NCBI GenBank assembly: GCA_040902585.1 | Contig: JBBDXA010000131.1 | Location: 1 to 27,935 of the forward strand | Direction of reading: 5' to 3' | Source of the DNA: JBBDXA01 sp040902585 | GTDB taxonomy: Bacteria; Planctomycetota; Phycisphaerae; Phycisphaerales; Phycisphaeraceae | Length of the DNA stretch: 27,935 nt | In this document: positions 6,154 through 13,999 of the stretch, one piece after another | Numbering within the stretch: position 1 is the first letter of the stretch | Layout of the letters: each line of letters begins with the position of its first letter | Program-made: the position numbers and the translations under genes | The notes under the pieces: generated by a model | What the model was told of the DNA's origin: nothing | The model's input: only the letters and a program-made list of their open reading frames with translations | Databases searched by the model: none

Positions 6154-7455
6154 TCACTTCGCTCGTAGATCAAAGCACACAATCTCGCGATCATCGCGCA
6201 CATAGAGCAAACCGCCCGCCAGCGCGGGGCCCTGCTTCATCGAGGTGAGCACCTTCATCCGGCCCAACTCATCAAAGCCTTGCGGCGAGACCTTCGCGAG
6301 GACGAGTTCGCCTTTGATCGTCGTGAGAATCAGCTTGCCGTCGGCGGCGATGAAGTTGCCGTTGCCGAAACGCTTGTGCTGCCAGATGAGTTTGCCGGTG
6401 GCCATATCGACACAGTTGAAGTGCGTGAGCGAGGTGGCGGCTCCGACGTTGTCCATGCCATAAAGCCGGCCATCGATGAGGAGCGAGGTCTGCCAGCCGT
6501 TGCGCATGACGCTGCTGGCGCCCTGCGATTTCCAGACTTCTGACACCACGATGATGCCGTCGGAAGCGGGGTCGGCGAAAGACAGCAGCGCGCAGCCGTG
6601 GTCTTCGCCGCTGGAGATGAAGATGTGGTCTTTGTATTGAATGGGCGTGGCGATGTTGCAGTCGAAAGGCGTCTTGTAGGGATAGCTCCAGAGGACGGAA
6701 CCGCTCTTCGGTTGAATGCCCCAGAGTGTTTCGCCGGTGAAGACGACGAGCTGTTCCTCGCCGCCGACTTTCAGCAGCGCGGGCGAAGAGTAGCCGGCCT
6801 TCGCGTTGCCGGTTTTCCAAGCGAAATTGCCGGAGTCGCAGTCGAAGGCGACGACGGTCGCGCCGGGCGCGCCGACGGTGACGATGACGCGGCCTTCGAC
6901 CACCAGCGGCGAGCAGGCCATGCCGAAGTCGGCGATTTCACCTTTGAACTCGGCGATCGTGTCGTGCTTCCAAATGAGGTCGCCGGTGTCCGCCTTGAGC
7001 GCGGCGAGCATGCCATTACCCGTGAAAACGAAGGCGCGGCCATCGGCGATCGCAGGCGTGGCGCGCGGGCCGTCGCCTTGGGAATTTTTGTAGGCGGGAG
7101 CGACTTTCGTTTTCCAGAGCTGCTTGCCGGTCGCGGCTTCGAGTGCGAGGGCGTGCTGACCTTCATCATCCTGCACGAGCGTGATGACGCGGCCGGCGCT
7201 GACGGCGAGGCCCGACATACCGACGCCGCCCTTGCTGCGCCAGACTTCGCGCGGGCCTTTTTCGGGCCAGGCGTCGATGAGGCCGGTGTCGCTGGAGACG
7301 CCGGTGCGCTTGGGGCCGAGGAACTGCGGCCAGTCGGCGGACTTGGCATCCTGCGCAGCGGCGGGCGATGCATGTGCCAGAAGAATGGCCAGAAGACACA
7401 CGATTGCCAGACAGGAACGAGTTGAACTGTGAATTGATCGCATCTGTTGTTTCAT
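6154..7455 (-). CDS. secreted PQQ-like beta-propeller protein
   Basis: The 433-residue product has a signal peptide (MKQQMRSIHSS, hydrophobic core, SPAAAQD) and then WPQFLGPKRTGVSSDTGL, the usual opening of planctomycete PQQ-like/BamB-like propellers. Blades recur with phrases such as ALEAATGKQLWKTKV, ALKADTGDLIWKHD and DMATGKLIWQHKR. These point to an eight-blade type propeller that may be structural rather than a real quinoprotein; I see no clear calcium or PQQ ligand set. The start is uncertain: 7455 begins the signal peptide, while ATGs at 7488 and 7443 are also in frame. The gene lies 74 bases downstream of the toroid-WD40 lipoprotein on the same strand, so the two may be co-transcribed. 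Its stop adjoins an inverted repeat. Confidence 0.8.
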   Translation of the reverse strand: MKQQMRSIHSSTRSCLAIVCLLAILLAHASPAAAQDAKSADWPQFLGPKRTGVSSDTGLIDAWPEKGPREVWRSKGGVGMSGLAVSAGRVITLVQDDEGQHALALEAATGKQLWKTKVAPAYKNSQGDGPRATPAIADGRAFVFTGNGMLAALKADTGDLIWKHDTIAEFKGEIADFGMACSPLVVEGRVIVTVGAPGATVVAFDCDSGNFAWKTGNAKAGYSSPALLKVGGEEQLVVFTGETLWGIQPKSGSVLWSYPYKTPFDCNIATPIQYKDHIFISSGEDHGCALLSFADPASDGIIVVSEVWKSQGASSVMRNGWQTSLLIDGRLYGMDNVGAATSLTHFNCVDMATGKLIWQHKRFGNGNFIAADGKLILTTIKGELVLAKVSPQGFDELGRMKVLTSMKQGPALAGGLLYVRDDREIVCFDLRAK

Positions 7456-7529
7456 GTGTTTCAGCCTTGAAGGAACGTGCAGATACATCGTACCGCCACA
7501 GCTGCGTTCGGGGTCAGGACGCCTGGCCA

Positions 7530-9437
7530 TCACTCCTTCATCTGCCACAGATGCACCGCCTTGTCGCCGCCGCCTGCCGAGAGCCACTGGCCGTCGGGGC
7601 TGAAGGCGAGCGAGAGCACTTCGCCGGTGTGTTGCAGGGTGCCACTCGGCTTCCCCGTCGCCGCGTCAAACAGGCGGATGAGACACGGGCGATTCCACTG
7701 CCCGTCGCCGGCCGCGAGTGTCTTGCTGTCCGGCGAGAACGCGACGGCCCAGACATCGCCGCTGTTTTCTTTCAGCGTGTAGCGCTCCTGCCAGGTCTCG
7801 GTGTCCCACACCTTCACCATGCCGTAGCGTTCGCCTGCGGCGATGAGTTTGCCATTGTTCGACACGGCGACGCTGCGCACTTCCGCCTTCGTCATCGCGA
7901 AGTCATGCAGCACATCACCGGTCTTCGCGTCCCAGATGCGCACGGTGCCGTCGCTGCTGCCGGTGACGAGCCAGTTGCCATCCTTGTGCCAGGCGACGGA
8001 ATTGACCCAGGATTTGTGACCGGTGAGCGTGCGGATCAGGTTGCCTGTTTTTGCGTCCCAGAGTTTGATCGTTCCATCAATGCTGGCGGTGGCGAGCATC
8101 GACTGATCGGGACTGAATGCAATGCTCGTGATCGCTCCACGGTGCCGACCCTTCACGGCGACGGCAGGATCCGACCCATTTAGCACGCGATAGATGTCGC
8201 AGCCGAAGTCGCGCCGGCCCACGGCAATCCAATCGCGATCCGATGACAGCGCAGCGGCGAATACGGTGCCCTCCACAGTGGCAAGTATTGATTTGCTGGT
8301 CGCCTCACCAACAAAGTAAGCCGTGCCTCGCGAACGAATCCAAGTGTCCCCCTCCGCGGAAAATGAAATCATTGGCGCACTGTGACGCGGCCTCTCCACC
8401 GGCATCATGTGTCCCCACGAAAGCAGGTGCGGATTGGGCGGCAGACGATCGGCGGGATCGAGAAACCCCGCCATCACCAGCGTGCCGACGTGAAAGTAGA
8501 TCGCATCGGCATCGGAGGTTGAACCGGGAAAATGGCCGAAGCCGCCGTCCTCGTTCCGGCATGACAGGGCCCAGATTGCCGCGCGGCGAATCGCCTCTTC
8601 ACTTCGCGGATCGCTTGCCCCTTCGTGCTTGAGCGTGAACACCGCGTCGAACGTTGCATGCCGATCGCGCGAAGGCATGTTCACGAACCAGCTTCCATCG
8701 ATCGCCTGATCGCGCAACACGCGGATCACCATCTCCCGCGACTTGGGCGTCGGCTCCCCCACCAGCGCGTAGTAATGCGAAGCGTGATACGTCGCGGCGA
8801 TGTGATCGTTCAGATACCCCTCGCGGTCCTGCACCATCAGGGCCCGGATGCCGCGGTCCACCTTCTCCGGAATCGCCTTGCCCGCGCAGAGGTACGCCAG
8901 CGGGAAGAAGCTCGTCGAGTACGGCGGCAGCGACTTGTGATCGCCCTTGACGATCTCTTCAAACAGCAACAGCGCATCGTACTTCGGCTTCGCGCCCAGG
9001 GCATGCAGCGCGACCAGACCTTGCGTCGTGTTGTAAACCCGGCCTTCGGGTGAGGCGGGGTCGATCGTGCCTGCGACGTTGAAGAAATCGCCGGTCTCTT
9101 TCTGGCGCGACTGGAGAAAGGCGATGGTTTTCTCTTCGTGCGGCAGCGTCCAGCCGAAGGTCTTGTGAACGGTGCAGGCATAGGTCACCGCGGCCATATC
9201 GCTGTAGGCGCAGTCGGACATACCCAGGTAATCCGGATCGATGCCGGGGGAGAAGGAGCCGTCAGGCCGGGCGGTCTTGTTGTAGAACGCGCGCAGGCCG
9301 GCGAGCACTTCATATGGCGTGGGGGAGGCCGGCCAGGCGGTGAGCGCGGGGTACTGAGCGATGGGCTCGGTACCGGCGCAGGCGGGAAGAATCGCAAGGA
9401 GAAGAAGAACGCTCAGCGTGCGGCGGAGTGCGTGCAT
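7530..9437 (-). CDS. lipoprotein with prenyltransferase-like toroid and WD40 repeats
   Basis: The 635-residue product starts with MHALRRTLSVLLLL and a lipobox-like LPAC with Cys20, so it is a likely lipoprotein. Residues about 40-350 look like the alpha/alpha toroid of prenyltransferase/squalene-cyclase repeats, with RPDGSFSPG, NTTQGLVALHALG, IDGSWFVNMP and CRNEDGGFGHFPG. The last segment resembles the GGF repeat of protein prenyltransferase beta subunits. From about residue 390, six WD40 repeats follow, for example IAFSPDQSMLATASIDGTI, VAWHKDGNWLVTGSSDGTV and LAFSPDGQWLSAGGG. The join is in one frame with no sign of a sequencing break. A prenylation reaction is doubtful for an exported protein; binding or scaffolding is equally possible. 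The start lacks a ribosome site but has TACTAT seven bases before the ATG. Confidence 0.75.
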   Translation of the reverse strand: MHALRRTLSVLLLLAILPACAGTEPIAQYPALTAWPASPTPYEVLAGLRAFYNKTARPDGSFSPGIDPDYLGMSDCAYSDMAAVTYACTVHKTFGWTLPHEEKTIAFLQSRQKETGDFFNVAGTIDPASPEGRVYNTTQGLVALHALGAKPKYDALLLFEEIVKGDHKSLPPYSTSFFPLAYLCAGKAIPEKVDRGIRALMVQDREGYLNDHIAATYHASHYYALVGEPTPKSREMVIRVLRDQAIDGSWFVNMPSRDRHATFDAVFTLKHEGASDPRSEEAIRRAAIWALSCRNEDGGFGHFPGSTSDADAIYFHVGTLVMAGFLDPADRLPPNPHLLSWGHMMPVERPRHSAPMISFSAEGDTWIRSRGTAYFVGEATSKSILATVEGTVFAAALSSDRDWIAVGRRDFGCDIYRVLNGSDPAVAVKGRHRGAITSIAFSPDQSMLATASIDGTIKLWDAKTGNLIRTLTGHKSWVNSVAWHKDGNWLVTGSSDGTVRIWDAKTGDVLHDFAMTKAEVRSVAVSNNGKLIAAGERYGMVKVWDTETWQERYTLKENSGDVWAVAFSPDSKTLAAGDGQWNRPCLIRLFDAATGKPSGTLQHTGEVLSLAFSPDGQWLSAGGGDKAVHLWQMKE

Positions 9438-9444
9438 GTGGACA

Positions 9445-9450
9445 ATAGTA
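9445..9450 (-). promoter_or_regulatory. -10-like hexamer close to the lipoprotein ATG
   Basis: TACTAT on the minus strand is separated from the ATG at 9437 by seven bases, so transcription could begin at or next to the start codon. No Shine-Dalgarno site fits in this space. No good -35 is seen. Confidence 0.35.
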
Positions 9451-9460
9451 ACTCGCGCCA

Positions 9461-9588
9461 CGAAGAGCACCATCCCGACTGGGTGGTGCTATTAGCGCAC
9501 GACTGTCGAAGGTGCCCGTTGCCGCACGGCTCATCGCTCGCCATCAGCACCACCCTGTCGGGATGGTGCTCCCGGAGGGTGCTCTTCG
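9461..9588. repeat. palindromic repeat pair, inverted (family A)
   Basis: Two 25-base palindromes at 9466-9490 and 9546-9570 are reverse complements of each other with one difference. Each can form a stem of about ten pairs, AGCACCATCC facing GGGTGGTGCT. An outer pair, CGAAGAGCAC (9461-9470) and GTGCTCTTCG (9579-9588), extends the inverted arrangement. The same palindrome family appears at 10951-11044 on the other side of the next gene. No coding content is visible. Confidence 0.75.
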
Positions 9589-9603
9589 GGATGGTGTCCA
9601 TCC

Positions 9604-10920
9604 CTACTCGCGGATATCAGGTCTGACGACGGCTTCGTTGACGTAAGCGATCATGCCGGCCGGATCGATCCTGCCGCCGCGGGCTTCGTAGAGCATCGGC
9701 GTCTGGGCAATGCGCTTCTCCTTGACCATGACCTGAAGCGTCGAAGTCGGCCGGCGGTAGATGTAGCCGACCGCTTCGCCGGTGCGCGGGTTGGCTAAAA
9801 GATCCTTGAGATTGTTGACGTATTGATTCGTCGCCAGGTCTTCCAGGCGGGAGGGATAGACGCCCTGATTGGCGGCTGCGTATCTGTTGAGGGCGATCAC
9901 GAGCACCTGCATCTGATTCAGGGAGCGGACGATGAGGGCTTCCTCGCGAGCCTTGATGATGCCGGCCGCGAGTTCCTGTGCGGTTGTCGCCAGGGCCTTG
10001 CCTTCGCTGCTGCCCGTGATGCGGGCAACTCGCTGCTCGAATTTATTGTTCGCCAGCACGGCGTGATAGTTGCACGCTTCCTGAATGTTCTCGATGCGGA
10101 TACCGCGCGGCGAAGTCATCTTCGCGATCGGCGCGAGTGCCTTGACCAAAGGCTGTTGAAGGCGGAGCAGGTCCTCGGCACTCTCGCTGCTGGACATTTC
10201 AAGGACCACATCAACCGCCGACCGTTCGCCGACCGTCACGGCGATGGAAAGATACTTCGACTCGAGCAGGAGCTTGTTGAAGGCGACGACTTCGCGCAGG
10301 GCGTCGGGATTGAGCCCCGCCTTTTCGCCGTAGTTCCGGCGCATGCGTGCGGTGGGAACGAACGCCAGTACTGCCGGATGAGTCGAGATCGGATCGAGCG
10401 CGGCTTTGAAGAGGTCCATGCGTTCGGCCTTGCCCTTTTCCATGAACGGCCCGGCAAGGCGAAGATCATAGGCGAGGATCCAGTCGCCGAGCATTTCGGT
10501 CCGGCACTTGGCCTGTCCGCGCTCGTCGCGCGTGGCGTCGAGGATGAGAGCTTCGACAGCAGGGACATTGTTCCTGTCGCTGACGGAGAAAAGGAAAACA
10601 GGGTTGGCGGCGCCTTTGGAGACAGTGTTGTTGGAGTACGGATCGAACTGAATGATGGCCATGGAGGTGCAGCCTGCGCGGACGAGCGAGGCGTGGCGGC
10701 GTTCCCACGGGGCCAGGCCTTGCGTGATCTCTTTGCCGAAGCCGCCGAAGAGTGCGTTGATGGAGGCTTTGAGTTTGGCGGTGTCAACTTTCTGGGCGTC
10801 GATCCAGAGGATGCCGACGACATCATCCCCCAGGGCTTTGTCGGGGAGTGGCTGCGGGGCGGCGTGAGTCGCAGAACTGATGAGCGCGAACAGGAGAATG
10901 GGGCAGAGGCGGGTGAGCAT
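9604..10920 (-). CDS. secreted protein of unknown function with pseudopilin-like tail
   Basis: The function is not recognised. The 438-residue product begins MLTRLCPILLFALISSA followed by THAAPQP, a plain Sec signal peptide. The central part (WIDAQKVDTAKL, LFGGFGKEI, LAFVPTARMRRNYG) has no motif I can name. Residues around 345-390 read LNQMQVLVIALNRYAAANQG followed by VYPSRLEDLA, which resembles the region of type II secretion pseudopilins where a helix leads to a YP turn. There is no prepilin leader, so this may be chance or a detached domain. In-frame extension upstream to 11046 would run through a palindromic repeat and is rejected. The ATG at 10920 has TACAAT six bases before it and no ribosome site. 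Palindromic repeats of one family lie on both sides of the gene. Confidence 0.65.
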   Translation of the reverse strand: MLTRLCPILLFALISSATHAAPQPLPDKALGDDVVGILWIDAQKVDTAKLKASINALFGGFGKEITQGLAPWERRHASLVRAGCTSMAIIQFDPYSNNTVSKGAANPVFLFSVSDRNNVPAVEALILDATRDERGQAKCRTEMLGDWILAYDLRLAGPFMEKGKAERMDLFKAALDPISTHPAVLAFVPTARMRRNYGEKAGLNPDALREVVAFNKLLLESKYLSIAVTVGERSAVDVVLEMSSSESAEDLLRLQQPLVKALAPIAKMTSPRGIRIENIQEACNYHAVLANNKFEQRVARITGSSEGKALATTAQELAAGIIKAREEALIVRSLNQMQVLVIALNRYAAANQGVYPSRLEDLATNQYVNNLKDLLANPRTGEAVGYIYRRPTSTLQVMVKEKRIAQTPMLYEARGGRIDPAGMIAYVNEAVVRPDIRE

Positions 10921-10926
10921 GAGTGT

Positions 10927-10932
10927 ATTGTA
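10927..10932 (-). promoter_or_regulatory. -10-like hexamer close to ATG at 10920
   Basis: TACAAT on the minus strand is six bases from the ATG, the distance expected if transcription starts at the A of the start codon. There is no Shine-Dalgarno sequence and no clear -35. Confidence 0.4.
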
Positions 10933-10950
10933 GACGGCAGGCCGTGGGAT

Positions 10951-11044
10951 GGAGCACCATCCCGGCAGGGTGGTGCCCGTCTGCGGTACACACCCCGCGG
11001 GCACCGCAGGCACCGCAGGCACCGCCCTGCCGGGACGGTGCTCC
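10951..11044. repeat. palindromic repeat pair, inverted (family A) with 9-base tandem
   Basis: The 27-base segment 10951-10977 is the reverse complement of 11018-11044 apart from two positions. Each arm is itself palindromic, GGAGCACC ending in GGTGCC. The arms belong to the same family as 9461-9588. Between them, 11001-11026 holds nearly three copies of the unit GCACCGCAG. The whole element fills most of the 133-base gap between two minus-strand genes. Confidence 0.8.
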
Positions 11045-11053
11045 AACTGTACA

Positions 11054-11665
11054 TCACCTCATCGCATTGAGCAGTTGCTTGGTCTTGTTGCGGACGCGTT
11101 CGTCGGTATCGTTCATCACCCTTTCGATCACCTCGCGCACCAGGGCTGCGCGATCCTTCATGCTCAGGAGAATGTCACAGGCCAGCACGCGCACTTCGGG
11201 GTTCTTGTGCGACAGGGCCTTGCCCAGCGCACCCACGGCCGCATCGCTGCCGCGGCTGGCGACGGTGCCGGCGATCTGTACACCGCGGATCGCCATCGCG
11301 TCTGTCGCCAGACACGCTTCACACCACGCCGCAATGCTGTCAAGCTGCCAGTCCCACATCGCATGTCGCGGCTGGGCCTTGTTCAGACGATCGAAGACCG
11401 TGCCATAGGGCCACTCGGTGTCAGGCGACATGAGCTGAAGGAGGAGAGTCGTGGGGATAGCTGCGCTGATCATTGATTCGCCGCTTTTCACGCGCGAGGG
11501 AATCACGTCAGCGATGTAAGGCCCGAAGATCAGGCCCATCGCGATGAGGAGTTTCCAGGCCCAGTGCTTGCGTTTGAAGGGAATGGAAACAAGCAGCACG
11601 AAGCCCGCGGCGAAGGCGAGCAGGGTCAGCGACCAGAAAGCGGAAGTGGCAAGGATGGATTGCAT
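11054..11665 (-). CDS. membrane-anchored HEAT-repeat protein
   Basis: The 203-residue protein has two hydrophobic helices, about residues 8-29 and 38-54, separated by the basic loop KRKHWAWK. The second half shows HEAT-like repeats: VASRGSDAAVGALGKALSHK, then NPEVRVLACDILLSMKD and RVMNDTDERVRNKTKQLL. HEAT repeats bind other proteins, but no partner is evident. The start at 11665 (MQSILATSAF) was preferred to 11698 because it places the membrane segment at the N-terminus. It has no ribosome site, and a TACACT lies nine bases upstream. A second small anchored HEAT protein is at 16748-17380, but the two are not obviously close relatives. Confidence 0.65.
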   Translation of the reverse strand: MQSILATSAFWSLTLLAFAAGFVLLVSIPFKRKHWAWKLLIAMGLIFGPYIADVIPSRVKSGESMISAAIPTTLLLQLMSPDTEWPYGTVFDRLNKAQPRHAMWDWQLDSIAAWCEACLATDAMAIRGVQIAGTVASRGSDAAVGALGKALSHKNPEVRVLACDILLSMKDRAALVREVIERVMNDTDERVRNKTKQLLNAMR

Positions 11666-11836
11666 GGGACAGGAAGTGTAACGCGCCTCTCGTGGCAACT
11701 TTCACGCACATTCTCATTGCTTGCGTCGTGGCCGCTTCTGGCGCGGGTCGTTTGTTTTTCCGGGTCAACACCAGATCCGCTGCTATGTGGGTCGGCCGCC
11801 GGAAGAAGCGAAGCGGGCCAGACCGGAAGTATTTTC

Positions 11837-11864
11837 TTTCCAACGTTATGAATTTCTGTATAAT
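11837..11864 (+). promoter_or_regulatory. promoter of the LamG PEP-CTERM gene
   Basis: A perfect TATAAT at 11859-11864 is preceded after 16 bases by TTTCCA (11837-11842), which keeps four of six -35 consensus bases. The start of transcription would be near 11871, leaving a leader of about 40 bases. The leader includes a run of eight C and five T before the AGGAGA ribosome site at 11900. Confidence 0.6.
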
Positions 11865-11910
11865 ATCCCCTCCTCACCTGAACCCCCCCCTTTTTCTACA
11901 GGAGACCGAG

Positions 11911-12789
11911 ATGCGTAATCGAATCGCAACGTGGGCACTTCCCTGCCTGTTCACCCTCATCGCCACCGCCTCAGCTTCAGCGGTGACCTACGAACAAGCC
12001 GTGCTGGCGGACAACCCCATCGCCTACTGGCAGTTGAATGAAGCGGCCGGCAGCACCAGCGTGGTCGATACGGTTGCCGGGCGCGTCGCGACTGTCATCG
12101 GTAATCCGGTGTTAGGTTCGCCTGGCCCGTCATCGGACTTCCCCGGCATCGGCAGCACCGGCAACACGGCTGTCGCGTTCGACGGTTCGGGCGATGCCCT
12201 TGAGACCAGCGGCGTCAACAATGTCCCCTATGGTGCCGGTGACTACTCCGTCGAGCTGTGGTTCCAGGCTTCGTTCGCCAGCACCTCGATCAACCGCGAC
12301 CTCTTTTCCGCCACCAACGCCGGCGGCCACGGCACGCTGCTGGAAATCCAGCCTGTCAGCGGCACCGGGCGGCGCCTGCGCTTCCTGCATCGCGCCCCCA
12401 CCGGTTCATCCGGCGGCCAGGATGTCTTCTTCACCCTGCCCGGCAACGGCGATCCGTTCTGGGACACCTTCCATCACCTCGTCGGCGTCAAAGATGACAT
12501 CACCGGCGGCATGGTTCTTTATCTCGATGGTATCGCCGTGGGTGCCAACACGCCCAGCGGCAACTTCGGCGCGACGGCCATGACCATCGACATCGGCAGG
12601 CTCGTCCCGGGAAGCAATCTCCGCGACTTCCTGGGCACGATAGACGAAGTGGCGATCTACACGCAGGCGCTCTCGGCCAGTCAGGTTGCCGCCCACTTCG
12701 CGGCCGCCTTCGTGCCCGAACCCGCGTCGATATCCCTGCTGCTCATCGGCGGCGCGGCCCTGCTGCGACGCAGGCGCGCCACCGTCTGA
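11911..12789 (+). CDS. LamG-domain PEP-CTERM protein
   Basis: The 292-residue product has a signal peptide (MRNRIATWALPCLF, then TASASAVTY). Next is a concanavalin A-like/LamG domain with AVLADNPIAYWQLNEAAGS near the start, then DYSVELWFQASFAST, and later HLVGVKDDITGGMVLYLDG and GTIDEVAIYTQALSASQV. It ends with a PEP-CTERM sorting tail: VPEPASISLLLIGGAALL and then RRRRATV. Such tails are recognised by exosortase, which removes the tail and passes the protein to the cell surface; the enzyme is not in this window. LamG domains often bind sugars or other proteins. The ATG at 11911 has AGGAGA a few bases upstream, and both a promoter and a terminator are visible, so it appears to be a single-gene unit. 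Confidence 0.88.
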   Translation: MRNRIATWALPCLFTLIATASASAVTYEQAVLADNPIAYWQLNEAAGSTSVVDTVAGRVATVIGNPVLGSPGPSSDFPGIGSTGNTAVAFDGSGDALETSGVNNVPYGAGDYSVELWFQASFASTSINRDLFSATNAGGHGTLLEIQPVSGTGRRLRFLHRAPTGSSGGQDVFFTLPGNGDPFWDTFHHLVGVKDDITGGMVLYLDGIAVGANTPSGNFGATAMTIDIGRLVPGSNLRDFLGTIDEVAIYTQALSASQVAAHFAAAFVPEPASISLLLIGGAALLRRRRATV

Positions 12790-12833
12790 CGCTCGTCTCT
12801 GAGCGACTCCAATCCATCACCATCACCATGAAA

Positions 12834-12860
12834 GCCCACGCATCGCGCGTGGGTCTTTTT
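12834..12860 (+). terminator. Rho-independent terminator of the LamG gene
   Basis: CCCACGC (12835-12841) pairs with GCGTGGG (12847-12853) across a five-base loop. A C and then five T residues follow. It lies 45 bases after the stop codon. Confidence 0.75.
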
Positions 12861-12902
12861 CATTTCAACCATCCATCACACCATCAACCAACGGACACCC
12901 AT

Positions 12903-12926
12903 GCGCGGCAACTCCGTTTGCCGCGC
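12903..12926 (+). other. strong hairpin in the leader of the membrane-protein gene
   Basis: GCGCGGCAA and TTGCCGCGC form a perfect nine-pair stem with a six-base loop. Only GTTT follows, so it is a weak terminator candidate. It lies about 80 bases before the start at 13004 and could instead affect transcription or stability of that message. Confidence 0.4.
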
Positions 12927-13003
12927 GTTTACGATTCAAAAAACATTTCACGATTTGCGACACTCGCTGCGAACCGCCGACCGACTCACTCGTAATCAAT
13001 CGC

Positions 13004-13933
13004 ATGAGCACCACCACCATTCGCACCAAACGGGGTTTCCTTCACTGGCTTCACGAACTGGACCGCATCCTTCGCGGTGAGACGACGAGTCTCGCCGCGA
13101 TGCGCAAGGGTGTGCTCGAACTGCCGGTGGCGGGATTGATCATTGTTCTGCTCGCACTGGCGGGAATCTACGGCTTCTGCATGGCGTGGTTCGGGCTCTT
13201 CAATCGGCCCGGAGCGGCCGGCGTGCTGCAACTGTTTGCCAACATGGTGAAAGTGCCCGCGCTGTTTCTGCTGACACTCGTGGTGACGTTCCCTTCTCTC
13301 TACGTTTTCAATGCCCTCGTCGGTTCGCGCCTGACGCTGCGCTCGCTGACGCGCCTGCTGGTGGCGGCGATGGCAGTGCTGCTGGCGGTGCTCGCGTCGT
13401 TCGGGCCGATCGTTGCGTTCTTCTCGGTGACGACGACGAGTCATCCGTTCATTCTTCTATTGAACGTTTTGTTCTGCGGCATCGCAGGATTCCTGGGCAT
13501 GGCGTTTCTGCTTCAGACGCTGCAGCGCATGACACTGACGGTGGCCGAGCCGGTGGAGAGCATTGAACTGGAAGCGGTCGATGCGAAGCCGCAGGCGGCT
13601 GAGGGCGATGAAGGCCAGGCGGCGCTGGGCGCGGAGGCAACGGTGGTCGACGCGCTGACGCAGGATGCGATGACTCAGGATCAAGAGGTCGCACAGGCGA
13701 TCAGCGAACCGCAGGGCGCGCTGGACCCGATCAAGGGCCGGGTGCTGGATGAACACGTGCGGACAGTGTTCCGCTGCTGGGTGATCGCGTTCGCGGTGGT
13801 AGGCAGTCAGATGAGCTGGGTGCTGCGGCCGTTCATCGGCAAGCCGGGCCAGGAGTTCGAGCTTTTCTCCGAGCGCGGGTCGAGCTTTTTCGAGGCGGTG
13901 TGGACGGCGTTCAAGAGTCTGCTGGGCGGGTGA
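13004..13933 (+). CDS. multi-pass membrane protein, paralogue 1, acidic linker
   Basis: The family is not recognised. The 309-residue protein has about five hydrophobic segments, near residues 40-62, 85-105, 120-145, 152-175 and 255-275. Between the fourth and fifth, about 70 residues form an acidic linker rich in Glu, Asp, Ala and Gln (VESIELEAVDAKP, AEGDEGQAALGAEA). The end contains SQMSWVLRPFIGKPG. Several blocks match the next gene: MVKVPALFLLTLVVTFPSLY against AIKVPLLIMASFALTLPSFF, and SQMSWVLRPFIG against IQMAWILRPFIG. The two are therefore a tandem duplicate pair. I see no catalytic motif, and transport or scaffolding remain open. No clear ribosome site precedes the ATG. Confidence 0.7.
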   Translation: MSTTTIRTKRGFLHWLHELDRILRGETTSLAAMRKGVLELPVAGLIIVLLALAGIYGFCMAWFGLFNRPGAAGVLQLFANMVKVPALFLLTLVVTFPSLYVFNALVGSRLTLRSLTRLLVAAMAVLLAVLASFGPIVAFFSVTTTSHPFILLLNVLFCGIAGFLGMAFLLQTLQRMTLTVAEPVESIELEAVDAKPQAAEGDEGQAALGAEATVVDALTQDAMTQDQEVAQAISEPQGALDPIKGRVLDEHVRTVFRCWVIAFAVVGSQMSWVLRPFIGKPGQEFELFSERGSSFFEAVWTAFKSLLGG

Positions 13934-13999
13934 TGGAAGGTCTCGTGATCGGGCGGCATGCCACCACAACAGTTGCTCCTGCCTTCCTATTGAAACGCC

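Noticed and set aside
10921..11046. Upstream extension of the 9604-10920 gene
   Set aside because: The extra residues would be coded by the palindromic repeat and the 9-base tandem, and they would precede the signal peptide.
9823..11070. Plus-strand open frame of 415 codons
   Set aside because: It is antisense to the secreted protein gene at 9604-10920, has no recognisable domain, and ends within the palindromic repeats.
11883..11895. Run of eight C and five T as a phase-variation tract
   Set aside because: It lies in the leader between promoter and ribosome site, and eight C is short for slippage. There is no evidence of variation.
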